NCBI RefSeq assembly: GCF_009669325.1
Contig: NZ_SZWE01000001.1
Coordinates: forward strand, 372,402-436,401
Direction of reading: 5' to 3'
Source of the DNA: Roseovarius bejariae
GTDB taxonomy: Bacteria > Pseudomonadota > Alphaproteobacteria > Rhodobacterales > Rhodobacteraceae
DNA length: 64,000 nt
Both the position numbers and the translations under genes were made by a program. Below are positions 27,178-38,600 of this stretch, one piece after another (within the stretch, counting starts at the first letter, position 1; each line of letters starts with the position of its first letter). The notes below the pieces were generated by a model. That model was not told the DNA's origin and searched no databases. It saw only the letters and a program-made list of their open reading frames with translations.

Positions 27178-30060
27178 CTATTCGGCGGCCACCTTGCGCG
27201 CGGAGAGCATCTCCTTGAGGTAACGCCCGGTGTGGCTGCGCTCCACCTCGGCCACCTCTTCGGGGGTGCCGGTGGCCACGATCTCGCCGCCCCCGTCGCC
27301 CCCCTCGGGGCCGATGTCGATGATATGATCGGCGGTTTTCACAACGTCGAGGTTGTGCTCGATCACCACCACGGTGTTTCCCGCCTCCACCAACTCGTGC
27401 AGCACTTCCAACAGCTTCTTCACATCCTCGAAATGCAGGCCCGTCGTCGGTTCGTCCAGAATATAAAGCGTCCGCCCGGTCGAGCGTTTCGCCAGTTCCT
27501 TCGACAGCTTCACACGCTGCGCCTCGCCCCCCGACAGCGTCGTCGCCTGCTGGCCCACCTTGATATATCCAAGGCCCACACGCACCAGCGCATCCATCTT
27601 CTCGCGGATGCTCGGCACCGCCTTGAAGAACTCCTGCGCGTCCTCGACAGTCATATCAAGAACGTCGGCGATGCTCTTGCCTTTCCACTGAATTTCCAAA
27701 GTCTCGCGGTTATACCGCGCGCCTTGGCAAGTCTCGCAAGTCACGTAAACATCGGGCAGGAAATGCATCTCGATCTTGATGACACCATCCCCCTGACAGG
27801 CTTCACAGCGCCCGCCCTTCACGTTGAAACTGAACCGCCCCGGCTTGTAGCCACGCGCCTTCGCCTCGGGCAGCCCCGCGAACCAATCACGAATGGGCGT
27901 AAAGGCCCCGGTATAGGTGGCAGGGTTGGATCGCGGCGTGCGCCCGATGGGCCGCTGGTCAATGTCGATCACCTTGTCCAGATGCTCCAGCCCCTTGATC
28001 GTCTCACAGGGCGCGGGCGTCTGTCGCGCGCCGTTCAGACGCATGGAGGCCGTCTTGAACAGGGTCTCGATCGTCAGCGTGGATTTACCCCCACCCGACA
28101 CGCCGGTCACGCACACGAACTTGCCCAACGGGAAATCGGCCGTCACGTTTTTCAGGTTGTTCCCGGTGGCCTTCACCACGCTCAGTTTCTTCTTATTGCC
28201 TTTGCGCCGGGTCGCCGGCACGCCAATCTCGCGCACACCGGATAGATACTGCCCGGTGATCGAATTGGCATCCTTGGCCACCACATCGGGCGTGCCGTGG
28301 CTTACCACCTGCCCGCCATGCACCCCTGCGCCGGGGCCGATGTCAAAGACGTAATCGGCGGTGCGAATGGCCTCCTCGTCGTGTTCCACCACGATCACCG
28401 TATTCCCCTGATCGCGCAGGTTTTGCAGCGTCTGCAACAGCCGCCCGTTATCGCGTTGGTGCAACCCGATGGATGGCTCGTCCAGCACATACAAAACCCC
28501 GGTCAAGCCGCTGCCGATCTGGCTCGCCAGCCTGATCCGCTGGCTCTCCCCGCCCGACAGCGTCCCGGCATTGCGGCTCAGCGTCAGGTAATCCAGACCG
28601 ACGTTGTTCAAGAACCCCAACCGCTCGCGAATTTCCTTCAAGATCGCCGTGGCAATCTCGTTTTTCTGCTTGGTGAGGTTTTCCGGCACCCCCGCGCACC
28701 AGTCATAGGCCTCGCGGATCGACATCTGCACCACTTGGCCCACATGCAGACGCTCCTCCTGCCCGCCCCCGGCGGGACCGATTTTCACCGCCAAGGCCTC
28801 CTCGCGCAGGCGATACCCACCACAGGCCCCGCAGGGGCGATTGTTCTGATACCGCTCGAACTCCTCGCGAATCCAGTTGCTGTCCGTCTCGCGATAGCGC
28901 CGCTCCATATTGGGGATCACCCCCTCGAAGCTGCGGCTCACCTGGTACACCCGTCCACCCTCGTCATAGCGGAACTGGATTTCCTCGTCCCCCGAGCCAT
29001 ACAAAAACACCTGCTGCACATGCTTGGGCAGGTCCTTCCACCGGGCGTTGGCGTCAAATTCGTAATGCTTGGCAATCGCCTCGATGGTCTGAAGGAAATA
29101 GGGGCTTTTGCCCTTCCGCCACGGCGCAATCGCCCCGTCGCTGATCTTCAGCGTGGCATCGGGCACCACCAGTTGTTCGTCGAAAAACAACTCCGCCCCA
29201 AGGCCGTCGCATTCCGGGCAGGCCCCGAAAGGCGCGTTGAAGGAAAACAGCCGCGGCTCGATCTCGGGAATGGTGAAACCACTCACCGGACAGGCGAAAT
29301 TCTCCGAAAAGGTATGCCGCTCCGGCTCCCCTTCCTTCGGCGCGGTCTCCAGAATGGCAATCCCATCGGCCAAATCCAAGGCGGTGCGAAAACTGTCGGC
29401 CAGCCGGGTTTCCAGCTCCTCTTTCACCACGATCCGGTCCACCACCACGTCGATGTCATGGCGGTACTTCTTGTCCAGCGCCGGCGGCTCGTCCAGATCA
29501 TGAAAGGCGCCATCCACCTTCACCCGCTGAAACCCCTGCTTGCGCAATTCCAGCATCTCCTTGCGGTACTCGCCCTTGCGGTCGCGCACGATGGGGGCCA
29601 GCAGATAGGCGCGTGTGCCCTCCTCCATACCCATCACCCGGTCGACCATATCCTGCACCTGCTGCGCCTCGATGGGCTTGCCGGTGGCCGGGCTATAGGG
29701 CGTGCCGACCCGGGCAAACAAAAGCCGCATGTAATCGTAAATCTCGGTCACCGTGCCAACGGTCGAGCGGGGGTTCTTGCTGGTGGTCTTCTGCTCGATG
29801 GAAATCGCCGGGGATAGCCCGCTGATGTGGTCCACATCCGGCTTTTCCATCATGTCCAAAAACTGCCGCGCATAGGCCGACAGGCTTTCGACATAGCGCC
29901 GCTGCCCCTCGGCATAGATCGTGTCAAACGCCAACGAGGATTTGCCCGAGCCCGACAGCCCGGTGATCACCACCAGTTCATTGCGCGGGATATCGACATC
30001 GATCCCCTTGAGGTTATGCTCCCGCGCCCCGCGCACTTCGATGTTTTTCAACTCGGCCAT
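27178..30060 (-). CDS. uvrA: Excinuclease ABC subunit A
   Basis: 960 residues. Damage-recognition ATPase of nucleotide excision repair. Two ABC cassettes: Walker [15 protein letters not shown] near residue 31 and [15 protein letters not shown] in the second half, each with its LSGGE signature. Zinc-site Cys pairs are in [10 protein letters not shown] and [11 protein letters not shown] 30060 is chosen over TTG 30075 because GGGGGA precedes it and [17 protein letters not shown] is the usual start. Confidence 0.98.
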   Translation of the reverse strand: MAELKNIEVRGAREHNLKGIDVDIPRNELVVITGLSGSGKSSLAFDTIYAEGQRRYVESLSAYARQFLDMMEKPDVDHISGLSPAISIEQKTTSKNPRSTVGTVTEIYDYMRLLFARVGTPYSPATGKPIEAQQVQDMVDRVMGMEEGTRAYLLAPIVRDRKGEYRKEMLELRKQGFQRVKVDGAFHDLDEPPALDKKYRHDIDVVVDRIVVKEELETRLADSFRTALDLADGIAILETAPKEGEPERHTFSENFACPVSGFTIPEIEPRLFSFNAPFGACPECDGLGAELFFDEQLVVPDATLKISDGAIAPWRKGKSPYFLQTIEAIAKHYEFDANARWKDLPKHVQQVFLYGSGDEEIQFRYDEGGRVYQVSRSFEGVIPNMERRYRETDSNWIREEFERYQNNRPCGACGGYRLREEALAVKIGPAGGGQEERLHVGQVVQMSIREAYDWCAGVPENLTKQKNEIATAILKEIRERLGFLNNVGLDYLTLSRNAGTLSGGESQRIRLASQIGSGLTGVLYVLDEPSIGLHQRDNGRLLQTLQNLRDQGNTVIVVEHDEEAIRTADYVFDIGPGAGVHGGQVVSHGTPDVVAKDANSITGQYLSGVREIGVPATRRKGNKKKLSVVKATGNNLKNVTADFPLGKFVCVTGVSGGGKSTLTIETLFKTASMRLNGARQTPAPCETIKGLEHLDKVIDIDQRPIGRTPRSNPATYTGAFTPIRDWFAGLPEAKARGYKPGRFSFNVKGGRCEACQGDGVIKIEMHFLPDVYVTCETCQGARYNRETLEIQWKGKSIADVLDMTVEDAQEFFKAVPSIREKMDALVRVGLGYIKVGQQATTLSGGEAQRVKLSKELAKRSTGRTLYILDEPTTGLHFEDVKKLLEVLHELVEAGNTVVVIEHNLDVVKTADHIIDIGPEGGDGGGEIVATGTPEEVAEVERSHTGRYLKEMLSARKVAAE

Positions 30061-30154
30061 CTGGTCCCCCGTCAACGGTGGTTAACAGATAGGCGATGCG
30101 CCTGAGTCGTCCAAGTCGAAAATGCGAACATAGCGCGAACATGACGGTTCCCGC

Positions 30155-30712
30155 CTATTTCTCCGCCAAGGCCCAGGCACAGATCGGGAACTCCGGGTCG
30201 TTTTCCAGATCATCCCGCTCCCGGTCATACTCCGGCGGCCAGGGCTCCTCGAAATTACGAAGGGCGGCCATCCGGTTGCCCCACTGGCGCGATTTGATCT
30301 TCTCTGGCTCGAACCCGGCCTCGATCAACAGGTTTTTCAACCCGCGCGCCGACCAGCGCGAACAATCCACAGGCGCTCCGTGGTAGGGGATGAAAAACGG
30401 TACCGCGATCCAGAAATACCCCCCCTTGCGCAGCATGTTTCGGACATTTTTCGTGGCCGCATAGGGCCGATCCAGATGCTCCCAGACCTGATTGGCAAGG
30501 ATGATGTCGAACTTGCGCACCTGCCCATCCCCATCCACGAACGGCCCCTCGCAAATATCGTACTTGGGATAGCGGAACCGCTCGTAACTCTTGAAATCAT
30601 AGCGCTGACCGTGCTTGCCGGAAATCTCCGCCGCCGCCATCTCGGTCAGCGGCAATTCCTCCAACCACCGCCGCGAGGTCCGCTGCATCACGATCCGGTT
30701 CACACTGCCCAT
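30155..30712 (-). CDS. Class I SAM-dependent methyltransferase
   Basis: 185 residues. The central segment FDIILANQVWEHLDRP matches motif IV and its following helix in class I methyltransferases, and NMLRKGGYFWIAVPFF is the next strand region. The glycine-rich motif I is poorly marked (AAEISGKHGQRYDF). The target is unknown. ATG 30712 is chosen over 30724 because GGAGGGG precedes it. It lies downstream of lpdA on the same strand, separated by a terminator. Confidence 0.75.
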   Translation of the reverse strand: MGSVNRIVMQRTSRRWLEELPLTEMAAAEISGKHGQRYDFKSYERFRYPKYDICEGPFVDGDGQVRKFDIILANQVWEHLDRPYAATKNVRNMLRKGGYFWIAVPFFIPYHGAPVDCSRWSARGLKNLLIEAGFEPEKIKSRQWGNRMAALRNFEEPWPPEYDRERDDLENDPEFPICAWALAEK

Positions 30713-30732
30713 CGGCCCCTCCAACTCACATC

Positions 30733-30752
30733 AAAAAGGGGCAGGATACCCC
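30733..30752 (-). terminator. Probable lpdA terminator
   Basis: On the minus strand GGGG, a seven-base loop and CCCC run into TTTTT. The stem is short but the T-run is good. It ends just upstream of the methyltransferase ribosome site. Confidence 0.5.
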
Positions 30753-30757
30753 ACCCC

Positions 30758-30830
30758 TTTCTTCTTTTTACAAATATCCCGGGGGAGGCGTTGAAAATCA
30801 ACGATTTTCAACGTCGGGGGCAGCGCCCCC
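30758..30830 (+). repeat. Rhodobacteraceae-type intergenic element with perfect 11-bp dyad
   Basis: CTTTCTTCTTTTTACAAATA plus a CCCGGGGGAGG tract opens it, like the element at 17934. A perfect dyad CGTTGAAAATC-aac-GATTTTCAACG (30789-30813) follows, then GGGGG-cagcg-CCCCC (30816-30830). It lies between the lpdA 3' end and the methyltransferase gene. Confidence 0.6.
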
Positions 30831-30840
30831 AAAACCCCGC

Positions 30841-32235
30841 TTATATATGGATCACCCGGTCAAAGGCATCCAACACGCTTTCGTGCATCATCTCGCTCAG
30901 CGTCGGATGCGGGAAGACAGCGTTCATCAGGTCCTCTTCCGTGGTCTCCAACTGGCGGCCCACGACATAGCCCTGAATCAATTCCGTCACCTCGGCCCCG
31001 ATCATATGCGCGCCCAGAAGCTCTCCGGTTTTCTCATCAAAGACCGTCTTGATCATGCCCTCGGGCTCGCCAAGGGCAATCGCCTTGCCGTTGCCGATGA
31101 AGGGGAAGCGGCCCACCTTGATCTTGTAGCCTTCTTCCTTCGCCTGCGCCTCGGTCAGGCCGACACTGGCCACCTGCGGCTGGCAATAGGTACAACCGGC
31201 GATGCTTTCGGGTTTGACGGGGTGCGGATGCCCGCCCGCGATCATCTCGGCCACCATGACGCCCTCGTGGCTTGCCTTGTGCGCCAGCCACGGTGCGCCC
31301 GCCACATCGCCAATGGCATAAAGCCCATCAACCCCGGTGCGGCAGAATTCATCGGTCACCACGTGACTCCGGTCCACCTTCACGCCCAGGTCCTCAAGGC
31401 CAAGCCCCTCGGTATTGCCCACGATCCCCACGGCGGAAATCACCGTGTCGAAGTCGTGCTTTTCCACTTTGCCGCCCGCTTCGATATGGGCGGTCACCTT
31501 GTCCTTGCCGCGATCCAGCTGTTTGACCATGGCTTTCTCCATGATGGTCATCTTCTGCTTTTCAAAGGCTTTCTTGGCCATGCCGGAAATCTCGGCATCT
31601 TCCACCGGCAGGATACGGTCCATCACCTCGACCACCGTGGTCTCAGCCCCCAAGGTGTTATAGAAGCTGGCAAATTCGATCCCGATCGCGCCCGACCCGA
31701 TGACCAGCAGCTTCTTGGGCATATGCGGCGGGGTCAGGGCGTGCTTGTAGGTCCAGACCCGCGCGCCATCGGCCTCAAGCCCCGGCAATTCCCGCGCCCG
31801 CGCGCCCGTCGCCAGCACGATATGCTTGGCCTCCAGTTCCTCGGTGCCCTTCTCGGTCTTGACGCTGACCTTGCCCTTGGCCGGGATCGTCGCCTCGCCC
31901 ATGATGGCCGTGACCTTGTTCTTCTTGAGCAAGTGACCCACACCGGAATTCAACTGCTTGGCCACCGCGCGCGAGCGTTTGACCACCGCATCCAGATCGT
32001 AATCCACGCCCTCGGCCTTCAGGCCGAACTCCTTGGCGCGATGCATCAGGTGAAACACTTCCGAGGATCGCAGCATCGCCTTGGTGGGGATACATCCCCA
32101 GTTCAGGCAAATCCCGCCCATGTGCTCGCGTTCGACCACGGCCACCTTGAGGCCCAGTTGCGCCCCCCGGATCGCGGCCACATAGCCGCCCGGCCCGGCG
32201 CCGATCACGATCATGTCAAAGCTCTTCGCTGCCAT
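30841..32235 (-). CDS. lpdA: Dihydrolipoyl dehydrogenase
   Basis: 464 residues. FAD flavoprotein that reoxidises lipoyl groups of 2-oxoacid dehydrogenases or the glycine cleavage system. FAD motif VIGAGPGGYVAAI, redox pair GGICLNWGCIPTKA, NAD motif VIGSGAIGIEFASF, C-terminal base His in HPTLSEM. No E1 or E2 genes adjoin, so the partner complex cannot be named. ATG 32235 is chosen over GTG 32250 because GGAGGC sits before it. Confidence 0.96.
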   Translation of the reverse strand: MAAKSFDMIVIGAGPGGYVAAIRGAQLGLKVAVVEREHMGGICLNWGCIPTKAMLRSSEVFHLMHRAKEFGLKAEGVDYDLDAVVKRSRAVAKQLNSGVGHLLKKNKVTAIMGEATIPAKGKVSVKTEKGTEELEAKHIVLATGARARELPGLEADGARVWTYKHALTPPHMPKKLLVIGSGAIGIEFASFYNTLGAETTVVEVMDRILPVEDAEISGMAKKAFEKQKMTIMEKAMVKQLDRGKDKVTAHIEAGGKVEKHDFDTVISAVGIVGNTEGLGLEDLGVKVDRSHVVTDEFCRTGVDGLYAIGDVAGAPWLAHKASHEGVMVAEMIAGGHPHPVKPESIAGCTYCQPQVASVGLTEAQAKEEGYKIKVGRFPFIGNGKAIALGEPEGMIKTVFDEKTGELLGAHMIGAEVTELIQGYVVGRQLETTEEDLMNAVFPHPTLSEMMHESVLDAFDRVIHI

Positions 32236-32386
32236 CACGGCCTCCGTCACAAGATTTAGTTTGATATTAAACTATCTGCCATTTCATAACAACGCAGCAA
32301 AGCGCACCGGGCACGGAATGCCCCCGGAAGTGCCTGCAACCCCTTGGGATACCGCGTGATTTTCTTGCCCCGCCCAAAACGCCAAA

Positions 32387-32406
32387 CGCCCCCGAATTCG
32401 GGGGCG
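32387..32406 (-). terminator. Hairpin after the DUF924 gene
   Basis: A perfect 20-base palindrome, CGCCCCCGAATTCGGGGGCG. On the minus strand the following bases are TTTGGCGTTTT, only moderately T-rich. Confidence 0.45.
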
Positions 32407-32470
32407 CGGCAAGATTTGCAAACTCGAGGCGCGTTTGGACGCATGATCCTGTCGGCAGGCCGACACCGGT

Positions 32471-33058
32471 TCAGGCCGCCGCCATCTCCTCCTGCAAGCG
32501 TCGCAGGGTCACGGCATAGCCGCCCTGCTCCTCGTACTCCGTCTCCGACCGGGTCGAGTGGCGCGACAGCGCCGCGTTGCGATAGGGGAAGCGACCGAAG
32601 CGGCGGATCACCTCGCGGTGGGCACGGGCATGCAGCAGGTTGTTTCCGCCGGTTTCCGGCATCCGCTGACAGATCAGGCGCACGCAATGCTCCTGATCGC
32701 AAAGGTTTTCGGAATGCATCAGCGGCAGGTAAAAGAACTGCCGCGCCGGCTCATCAATGCGCATGTCCCACTTGCGCTCGATGGCCGACTTGGCCGCCGC
32801 CAGCGCCGCGCGATCCGTGGCAAAGGCCCGCCCCTCGCCGCGAAACATATTGCGCGGAAACTGGTCCATCAGGATGATATAGGCCAGCGTCCCACTGGGA
32901 TAGGTCAGCCACAGGCTATAGGCCCCGCCCCGTGCATTCTCCCAAGCCGATAAAAACCGCTCGCGGATTTTGGCGTCCAACTCCTCGGACGAGTCATACC
33001 ACCCCTTGGGGCCAATCTCATCCAACCAGAAACTCAGTACCTCTTCAGGCGCAACCAT
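32471..33058 (-). CDS. DUF924 family protein
   Basis: 195 residues. Family marks include LSFWLDEIGPKGWYDSSEELD, LAYIILMDQFPRNMFRG and FFYLPLMHSE. The fold is all-helical and TPR-like; the function is not established. ATG 33058 is chosen over 33091 because GAGGAGATACCT precedes it and the longer form adds residues unlike the family. Confidence 0.88.
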   Translation of the reverse strand: MVAPEEVLSFWLDEIGPKGWYDSSEELDAKIRERFLSAWENARGGAYSLWLTYPSGTLAYIILMDQFPRNMFRGEGRAFATDRAALAAAKSAIERKWDMRIDEPARQFFYLPLMHSENLCDQEHCVRLICQRMPETGGNNLLHARAHREVIRRFGRFPYRNAALSRHSTRSETEYEEQGGYAVTLRRLQEEMAAA

Positions 33059-33107
33059 AGGTATCTCCTCATTCGCCCATGCCCGTCGCAAAACTGTTAC
33101 TAAAAGG

Positions 33108-33122
33108 TTAACTGCATGTTAT
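33108..33122 (-). promoter_or_regulatory. CtrA-like half-site pair upstream of DUF924
   Basis: TTAA-N7-TTAT, one mismatch from the CtrA consensus TTAA-N7-TTAA, about 50 bases before the DUF924 ATG. Such sites arise by chance in AT-richer gaps, so this is tentative. Confidence 0.25.
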
Positions 33123-33180
33123 CCTTCAAGAACAGTAACGATTTACTACACTTCCAACATTCCGCGTGACGTTAGCGCCA

Positions 33181-34458
33181 TCACGGCGTGACTTTGCTCT
33201 CTTCCTCCAAAGCGGCCTCTTCCTGCGCGGTCTCGATCGCGTATTCCTGCGCGAATTCCACCGCCATCGGTGTCGCCCCCAGTGCCACCGGCGCATAGCT
33301 GTCCGTGTCCTCGACCGACGGGGCGGCGCGTTGCGTCATCCGATAGGCCGCATAGCCCGCCATCGCCAGCAACAGCACCGCGATGAACAGGAAAAACCCG
33401 CGCGGCCCGATCTGCCCCATGACCCACCCCGTCACAAGCGGGCCGGTGACCGCGCCGAGGCCGTTGATGAACACCATCCCGCCCGAGGCCGCGGCCATGT
33501 CGTCGAACTCCAGGAAATCGTTCGTATAGGCGATCAGCAGCGCGTAAAGCGGGTTCGAGACCCCGCCGATCATCAACCCGGCCACCAGCAACATCGTGAA
33601 ATATCCCCCCAGAACAAAGCCCAGCAAGGCCCCCACCCCGCCGATCACGGCAGTCGCAAGGATCAGGACCCGCCGGTCCATCCGGTCCGACATCCAACCC
33701 ACCGGGTATTGCAGCACCAGCGCCCCGATAAAGAAGGTCGAAACAAAGGCCGAGATCTGCCCCACGCTCAGCCCCGCCTCGGCACCGAAAACCGGCGCCA
33801 TGCCGAACTGTGCCGAAAACACCCCGCCCAACAGGAACATCCCCACACAGCCCAGCGGCGAAATCCGCATGATTTCCAGCAGGCTCATCGGCTTGGTGGT
33901 GTCGAAGGCGGGTGTCGGGCTGATCGACAACAAGATCGGCGCAAAGGCGATCGACACCAGCACCGAGGAGGTGATGAACAGCACGAAACCCGACGGATCG
34001 GCCAGCACCATGATCCCCTGCGCCGACACGATCCCGGCCATCTGCACGATCATGTAAAGCGACAGGGATTGCCCGCGTGTCTCGTTGGTGGCCGCGTTGT
34101 TCAGCCAGCTTTCGGCGGTGACATACACGCCCGAAAAGCAAAACCCGATCACGATCCGTCCCGCCATCCACGCGATGGGATGCGTCGCCACCGGATAGAG
34201 GATCAACACCGCCGAGATCAGCGACCCCAGCGCCGCAAAGACCCTTACGTGCCCGACGCGCCGGATCATTTCCGGCGCCATGCGTGATCCGAACAGGAAG
34301 CCCACGAAATAGCCCGACATGACAATGGACATGGAAAAGGTCGAAAACCCCTCCAATTGCCCACGCACACCCAAAAGCGTGCCTTGCAGGCCATTGCCCA
34401 CCTGCAACAGCATCATTCCCAAAAGAAGGGCCCATGAACTGGCCAGAACCTTGATCAT
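33181..34458 (-). CDS. Major facilitator superfamily transporter (YcaD-like)
   Basis: 425 residues with about twelve membrane segments and a C-terminal cytoplasmic tail rich in Glu. The A-motif analogue is GSRMAPEMIRRVGHVRVF, and the second-half equivalent GWMSDRMDRRVLIL is clear. AESWLNNAATNETRG is typical of the YcaD/MFS_3 group. The substrate is unknown. ATG 34458 follows AGGAGA. Confidence 0.88.
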   Translation of the reverse strand: MIKVLASSWALLLGMMLLQVGNGLQGTLLGVRGQLEGFSTFSMSIVMSGYFVGFLFGSRMAPEMIRRVGHVRVFAALGSLISAVLILYPVATHPIAWMAGRIVIGFCFSGVYVTAESWLNNAATNETRGQSLSLYMIVQMAGIVSAQGIMVLADPSGFVLFITSSVLVSIAFAPILLSISPTPAFDTTKPMSLLEIMRISPLGCVGMFLLGGVFSAQFGMAPVFGAEAGLSVGQISAFVSTFFIGALVLQYPVGWMSDRMDRRVLILATAVIGGVGALLGFVLGGYFTMLLVAGLMIGGVSNPLYALLIAYTNDFLEFDDMAAASGGMVFINGLGAVTGPLVTGWVMGQIGPRGFFLFIAVLLLAMAGYAAYRMTQRAAPSVEDTDSYAPVALGATPMAVEFAQEYAIETAQEEAALEEESKVTP

Positions 34459-34639
34459 TCCCGGTCTCCTGTTCTCCACGCCGCACAGCTAACAGCGTGA
34501 CGGGCCTCTTGGCCGATCAAACCCGACTCACCCAATGTCGCTTTCATCGCTGCCAGATGCCGCGTCGCGGTTCAACCGCCTGTCGCCATGCTCCCGGTTT
34601 TGCGGTATTGGCGCCGCCCTTGCACGAACACCCTGGCTC

Positions 34640-35692
34640 TCAGTCCGGGATCAAAAGCGAGGCATCGCCATAACTGAAAAAACGATACTCCGCGCGCACG
34701 GCATGATCGTAAATCTCGCGGATACGGTCCTGCCCCATCAAGGCACTGACCAGCATCATCAGCGTGGATTTCGGCAGGTGGAAATTTGTCATCAGGGCAT
34801 CGGTGACACGAAACGCGAAACCGGGGTAGATGAAAATATCCGTATCGCCTTCCCACGCGGCGATCTGCCCGCTGTCCTGCGCGGCGCTTTCGATCAGCCG
34901 CAGGGCCGTGGTGCCAACGGGGATGATCCGCCCGCCCTTGGCCTTGGTCTCGGCGATCTCTTGTGCGGCGGCCTCGCTCACCCGGCCCCATTCGGCGTGC
35001 ATCTTGTGGGTCGTGACATCCTCCACCTTCACCGGAAGGAAAGTCCCCGCCCCCACATGCAGGGTGACATGGCTCACCCCCACGCCCATCTCGCGCAGGC
35101 TGTCCAGAAGCGCATCGTCAAAATGAAGCGAGGCCGTGGGCGCCGCCACCGCCCCGGGATGACGTGCCCAGACGGTCTGATAATCCTCGCGGTCCTGCGC
35201 GTCAGCGGCCCGGCGCGCGGCGATATAGGGCGGCAAGGGCATGGCCCCGGCGGCATCCAGCGCCGCGTCGAACGCCTCGCCCTCAAGGTTGAAGCGCAAG
35301 ATCGCCTGCCCCTCGTGCTTGGCCTCGCAACTGGCCTCAAGGCCCGCGCCAAACCGCACGACCTCACCTTCGGCCAGCTTCTTCAACGGCTTCACCATGG
35401 CCGCCCATGTGCCATCGGGCCCCGGCTCAAGAAGCGTCACCTCGATCCGGGCCTCGGTCAGGCCCTGCGCACTCTGCCGCGCCCGCAGGCCGGACAGGCG
35501 CGCCGGAATCACTGCGGTGTCGTTCAGAACCAGCCGGTCACCCGGGCGCAGGAACTGCCCGAGGTCACGCACCACCGCATCGGTGATGCCGCCCCCTTCG
35601 GCCACCAGAAGCCGCGCCGCGGTCCGTGGCCGTGCGGGCCGCGTGGCGATCAATCGCTCCGGCAGGTCGAAATCGAAATCGCTCAGCTTCAC
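34640..35692 (-). CDS. queA: S-adenosylmethionine:tRNA ribosyltransferase-isomerase
   Basis: 350 residues. Adds the cyclopentene-ring precursor of queuosine to preQ1 at the tRNA wobble position. [20 protein letters not shown] is the family start; [16 protein letters not shown] sequence ([16 protein letters not shown]) and [19 protein letters not shown] are diagnostic. The ATG overlaps the stop of the large upstream gene by four bases. Confidence 0.97.
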   Translation of the reverse strand: MKLSDFDFDLPERLIATRPARPRTAARLLVAEGGGITDAVVRDLGQFLRPGDRLVLNDTAVIPARLSGLRARQSAQGLTEARIEVTLLEPGPDGTWAAMVKPLKKLAEGEVVRFGAGLEASCEAKHEGQAILRFNLEGEAFDAALDAAGAMPLPPYIAARRAADAQDREDYQTVWARHPGAVAAPTASLHFDDALLDSLREMGVGVSHVTLHVGAGTFLPVKVEDVTTHKMHAEWGRVSEAAAQEIAETKAKGGRIIPVGTTALRLIESAAQDSGQIAAWEGDTDIFIYPGFAFRVTDALMTNFHLPKSTLMMLVSALMGQDRIREIYDHAVRAEYRFFSYGDASLLIPD

Positions 35693-38600
35693 TGCCCGTT
35701 TCCTCGCCCTGTGTCTTGTGGTCTGCGCTCGTCCTGTTGCGGGGCGGCTTGCTGTCCCCCATTCCGCTCCGGCGGCGGGCGGCGGAACAGTTCGCGGAAC
35801 ATCCCCGGCGTAAACACCGACAAGGGGTTCATGCTGACCTGCGGGTTCGCCGCCCGCCCCGTCAGCTCGTAATTCACGCCCACAAGGCCCTCGCCGCGGC
35901 GGGTAAAGATGCCGCCGATCCCGTTGAGCATGTAAAACGGCGAGATCACACCCTGCATATCCATCTGTTCGCTTTCCATGAAGTAATAGCCATCCATCGA
36001 AATCCCCATAGAGGCCCCGACCGCGCTGCCCGAGTACAGCGTCACCCGCTTGGGCGACAGCCTGAATCGCGCATCGACCTCGCCAAAATGGATGCCCTCG
36101 CCGTCCAACTGCTCCAACAGGCCCACGACACTCATCGCATTCAGCAGTGCCGCCAGCGCCGGCGCATCCTTGAGACGCAAGTCGCGCGCCGTCAACTGGC
36201 CATCATAGGTGCCCGGCGCCTCCGCCGGGGCCAGCACCAGGTCAAGCGTGCCGTCCCGCGCCTGTTTCAACAACCCGGCCGAGCCCAGTACCCCCCCGGC
36301 ATTGTCCGATTGTATCCGAAAGGCGCTCCGGCCCCGCTGCGGCACGACCCGGCCACGCACCGGCGCGCCGCCGTTGACCTTGCCGGTGAAACTGCCATCC
36401 GCACCGCGCCGCATATCCAGATCGGCCCGGAAATCGGTCAGGGCGATGCCATCGGAAATCTGCAACCGGTCCAGCGCAAGGCTCACCGGCCCGCCCTCGC
36501 GGCGCGCCTGCCCGTCCCCTTGACCCTCCCCCGAAAGCGAGGTCTGCCGCAAATCGACCGTCCCGCCGCGCACCTGTACCGCAGGCGTCACACCCGCTCC
36601 GCGCCCGATCAGGTCCACCGGCGCATCCAACCACGTGCCGACCCGCACGCTCTCGAAACTGGCGCGCTCCAACTGCCCGTCCTCGCGCAGGGTCACACGC
36701 CCCAGCGCCGACAATCCCGCCGCGTCCAACGCCACGCGGCTCAACTCCGGCGGCGTGCCCAGACGGCCCGCCACCTCCAACCTGCCCTGCGCGGCGCGCG
36801 GCAGGCTCCAATCCAACTGCCGCAGGCTCAGGCCCACCCCGGCCAAGTCCGAGGTCATCTCGAAGGCTCCGGGCTGTCCCTTCTCGAAATCGATCACCAC
36901 ATCGGCCCGCCCGGCGCCCGACAGGCTTCCCGGGGGCAGGCCGATGTTGAACTCGTCGGCAAAGCGTTCCGACAGCTCGACCCAGCCTTCGACACGCGCC
37001 GCACCGCCACCCTCGGGGCCAAGCGCCGCACGATAACGGCCATTGACCGGCACCCGGCCCAAACGCCCCTCGCCCCCGACGGTCAGGCTGTCGTTCCCGG
37101 CGCGCACCTCAAGCTGCGTCGCCGCCAGAACCCGCCCCGGCACCAGAACCTCGCTGCGGACATCGCGCAGCGTGCCCCCCACGTCGAAGGCCACCTCGTC
37201 CGGTTTCAATCCGGGCTTGAGCAGGAAATCCAGCCGCCCTTCCAGCACCGCCCGCCCATCGGCCAGCGCCACGGGCCGTCCCGCCTTGTCGAGAAAGCGA
37301 AACGGTTCTTCGTTCAGCAGCGACAAGGCCGCGGTTATCGTGCTCTCCGTGCGCAATTGCGTTCGCGCCGGGCCGCGCTTGATCGCCACGTTGGGCACTT
37401 CGAAACTGGTCCCCGCAATATCGATCCGCCCGCCCTCGGCGGCCTGCACGAAGCCTTCCGTGGCCGCGATGACAAACCGATTGTCGTAAAGCGAGGCATG
37501 TCCCGCCGCGGCCTGAATATGCGGCACGTCCTTGATAAACCGCGTCTCCAACCCCGTGTAATCGAAGCCCAGAAACACATCCGGGCGGCTTTTCGGCTGT
37601 GACCGCACGGCAAGCTGTATCTCGCTCAACTCCGCCGTCTTCACGTTCTCGTCGATCCATGTCCGGGTCTTGGGCTTCACCCCGACGGGCCACAGCTCCA
37701 ACAGGCGCGCGGGCGATAGCCCGTCCATTTCGCCATCCAAAGCCAGATCCCAGCCCTCCGGTTCGGCCTGCACCTCACCGCGCAGCACAAGATACCTGTC
37801 CCGGTCCACAAGGCTCATCTGTCCAAGGCTCAACCGGAAGGGCTCCATCTCAAGGCGCATGTCCATGGCCACCTGTTCCAGTTCCACGGGGGCCGGGTAA
37901 AGCTCCGCGGGGTTGGCACTGATCCGGCTGACCTGGAACTGCGCCTGAAGTTCACTGGGCCAACCGCTCTCCATCCCCACCAGATAGGCCTGCCCCTCGG
38001 CCTGCGCGCTGACCCAGGGGCTTTCAAGGCTGACCTCGTCGAACCGCAGGACCTGCTGCCTTGGATCATAGGTGAAGTAGCTGCGCGCGCTGGAAAACGG
38101 GATCGGCTTGGTGGCCTCGGTGGGCTGCAAAACGCCCGCGCCGATCTGCAAGGTCGCGTTGAGCGGGCCAAGCCGCCCGTCCTCGGCCACTTCCGCCCGC
38201 AACGCCCCCGAAATCGGCGCATCAAGCGCGTCAAGCCAAGTTAGCGCTGGGGACTGCCCGGCAATGTCGCGGGCGGGCATATCCTCGAAGCTGACGCCGA
38301 ATTCGGCCTCGGCCTCGCCCATCCGCCCGGTGTAGTTCACTGCCAGCGTCGTGGCATAGGCCCGGTTGCCCAACAGCACGAAATCGCCCCTGATCTGCAA
38401 ATCCTCGCCCGTCCGCTCCAGCATCAAGCGCCCGCCATCCACGGTCCAGGCCCGTTGCGCGCGGGCATCCTCGTAGCGCAGCGTCATGTTGCGCGCCTCG
38501 ACGCGCGCAAGCGAGGCAAAATGCGGCTCACGCAGCAGGTCTTCCAAGGGCTGCAACAAGGCGGCCATGCTGGGGGCTTCTTCGACCGCCGGGGTCGCCG

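Noticed and set aside
28297..29817. 506-codon open frame opposite uvrA
   Set aside because: uvrA is complete on the other strand with all motifs, and this translation has none.
33146..34486. 446-codon frame in the MFS gene region
   Set aside because: It is the same strand but another frame; the MFS protein with twelve membrane segments is the real product.
35626..37602. 658-codon open frame opposite the AsmA-like gene
   Set aside because: It is a shadow of the large minus-strand gene: low complexity, no start signal, no recognisable domain.
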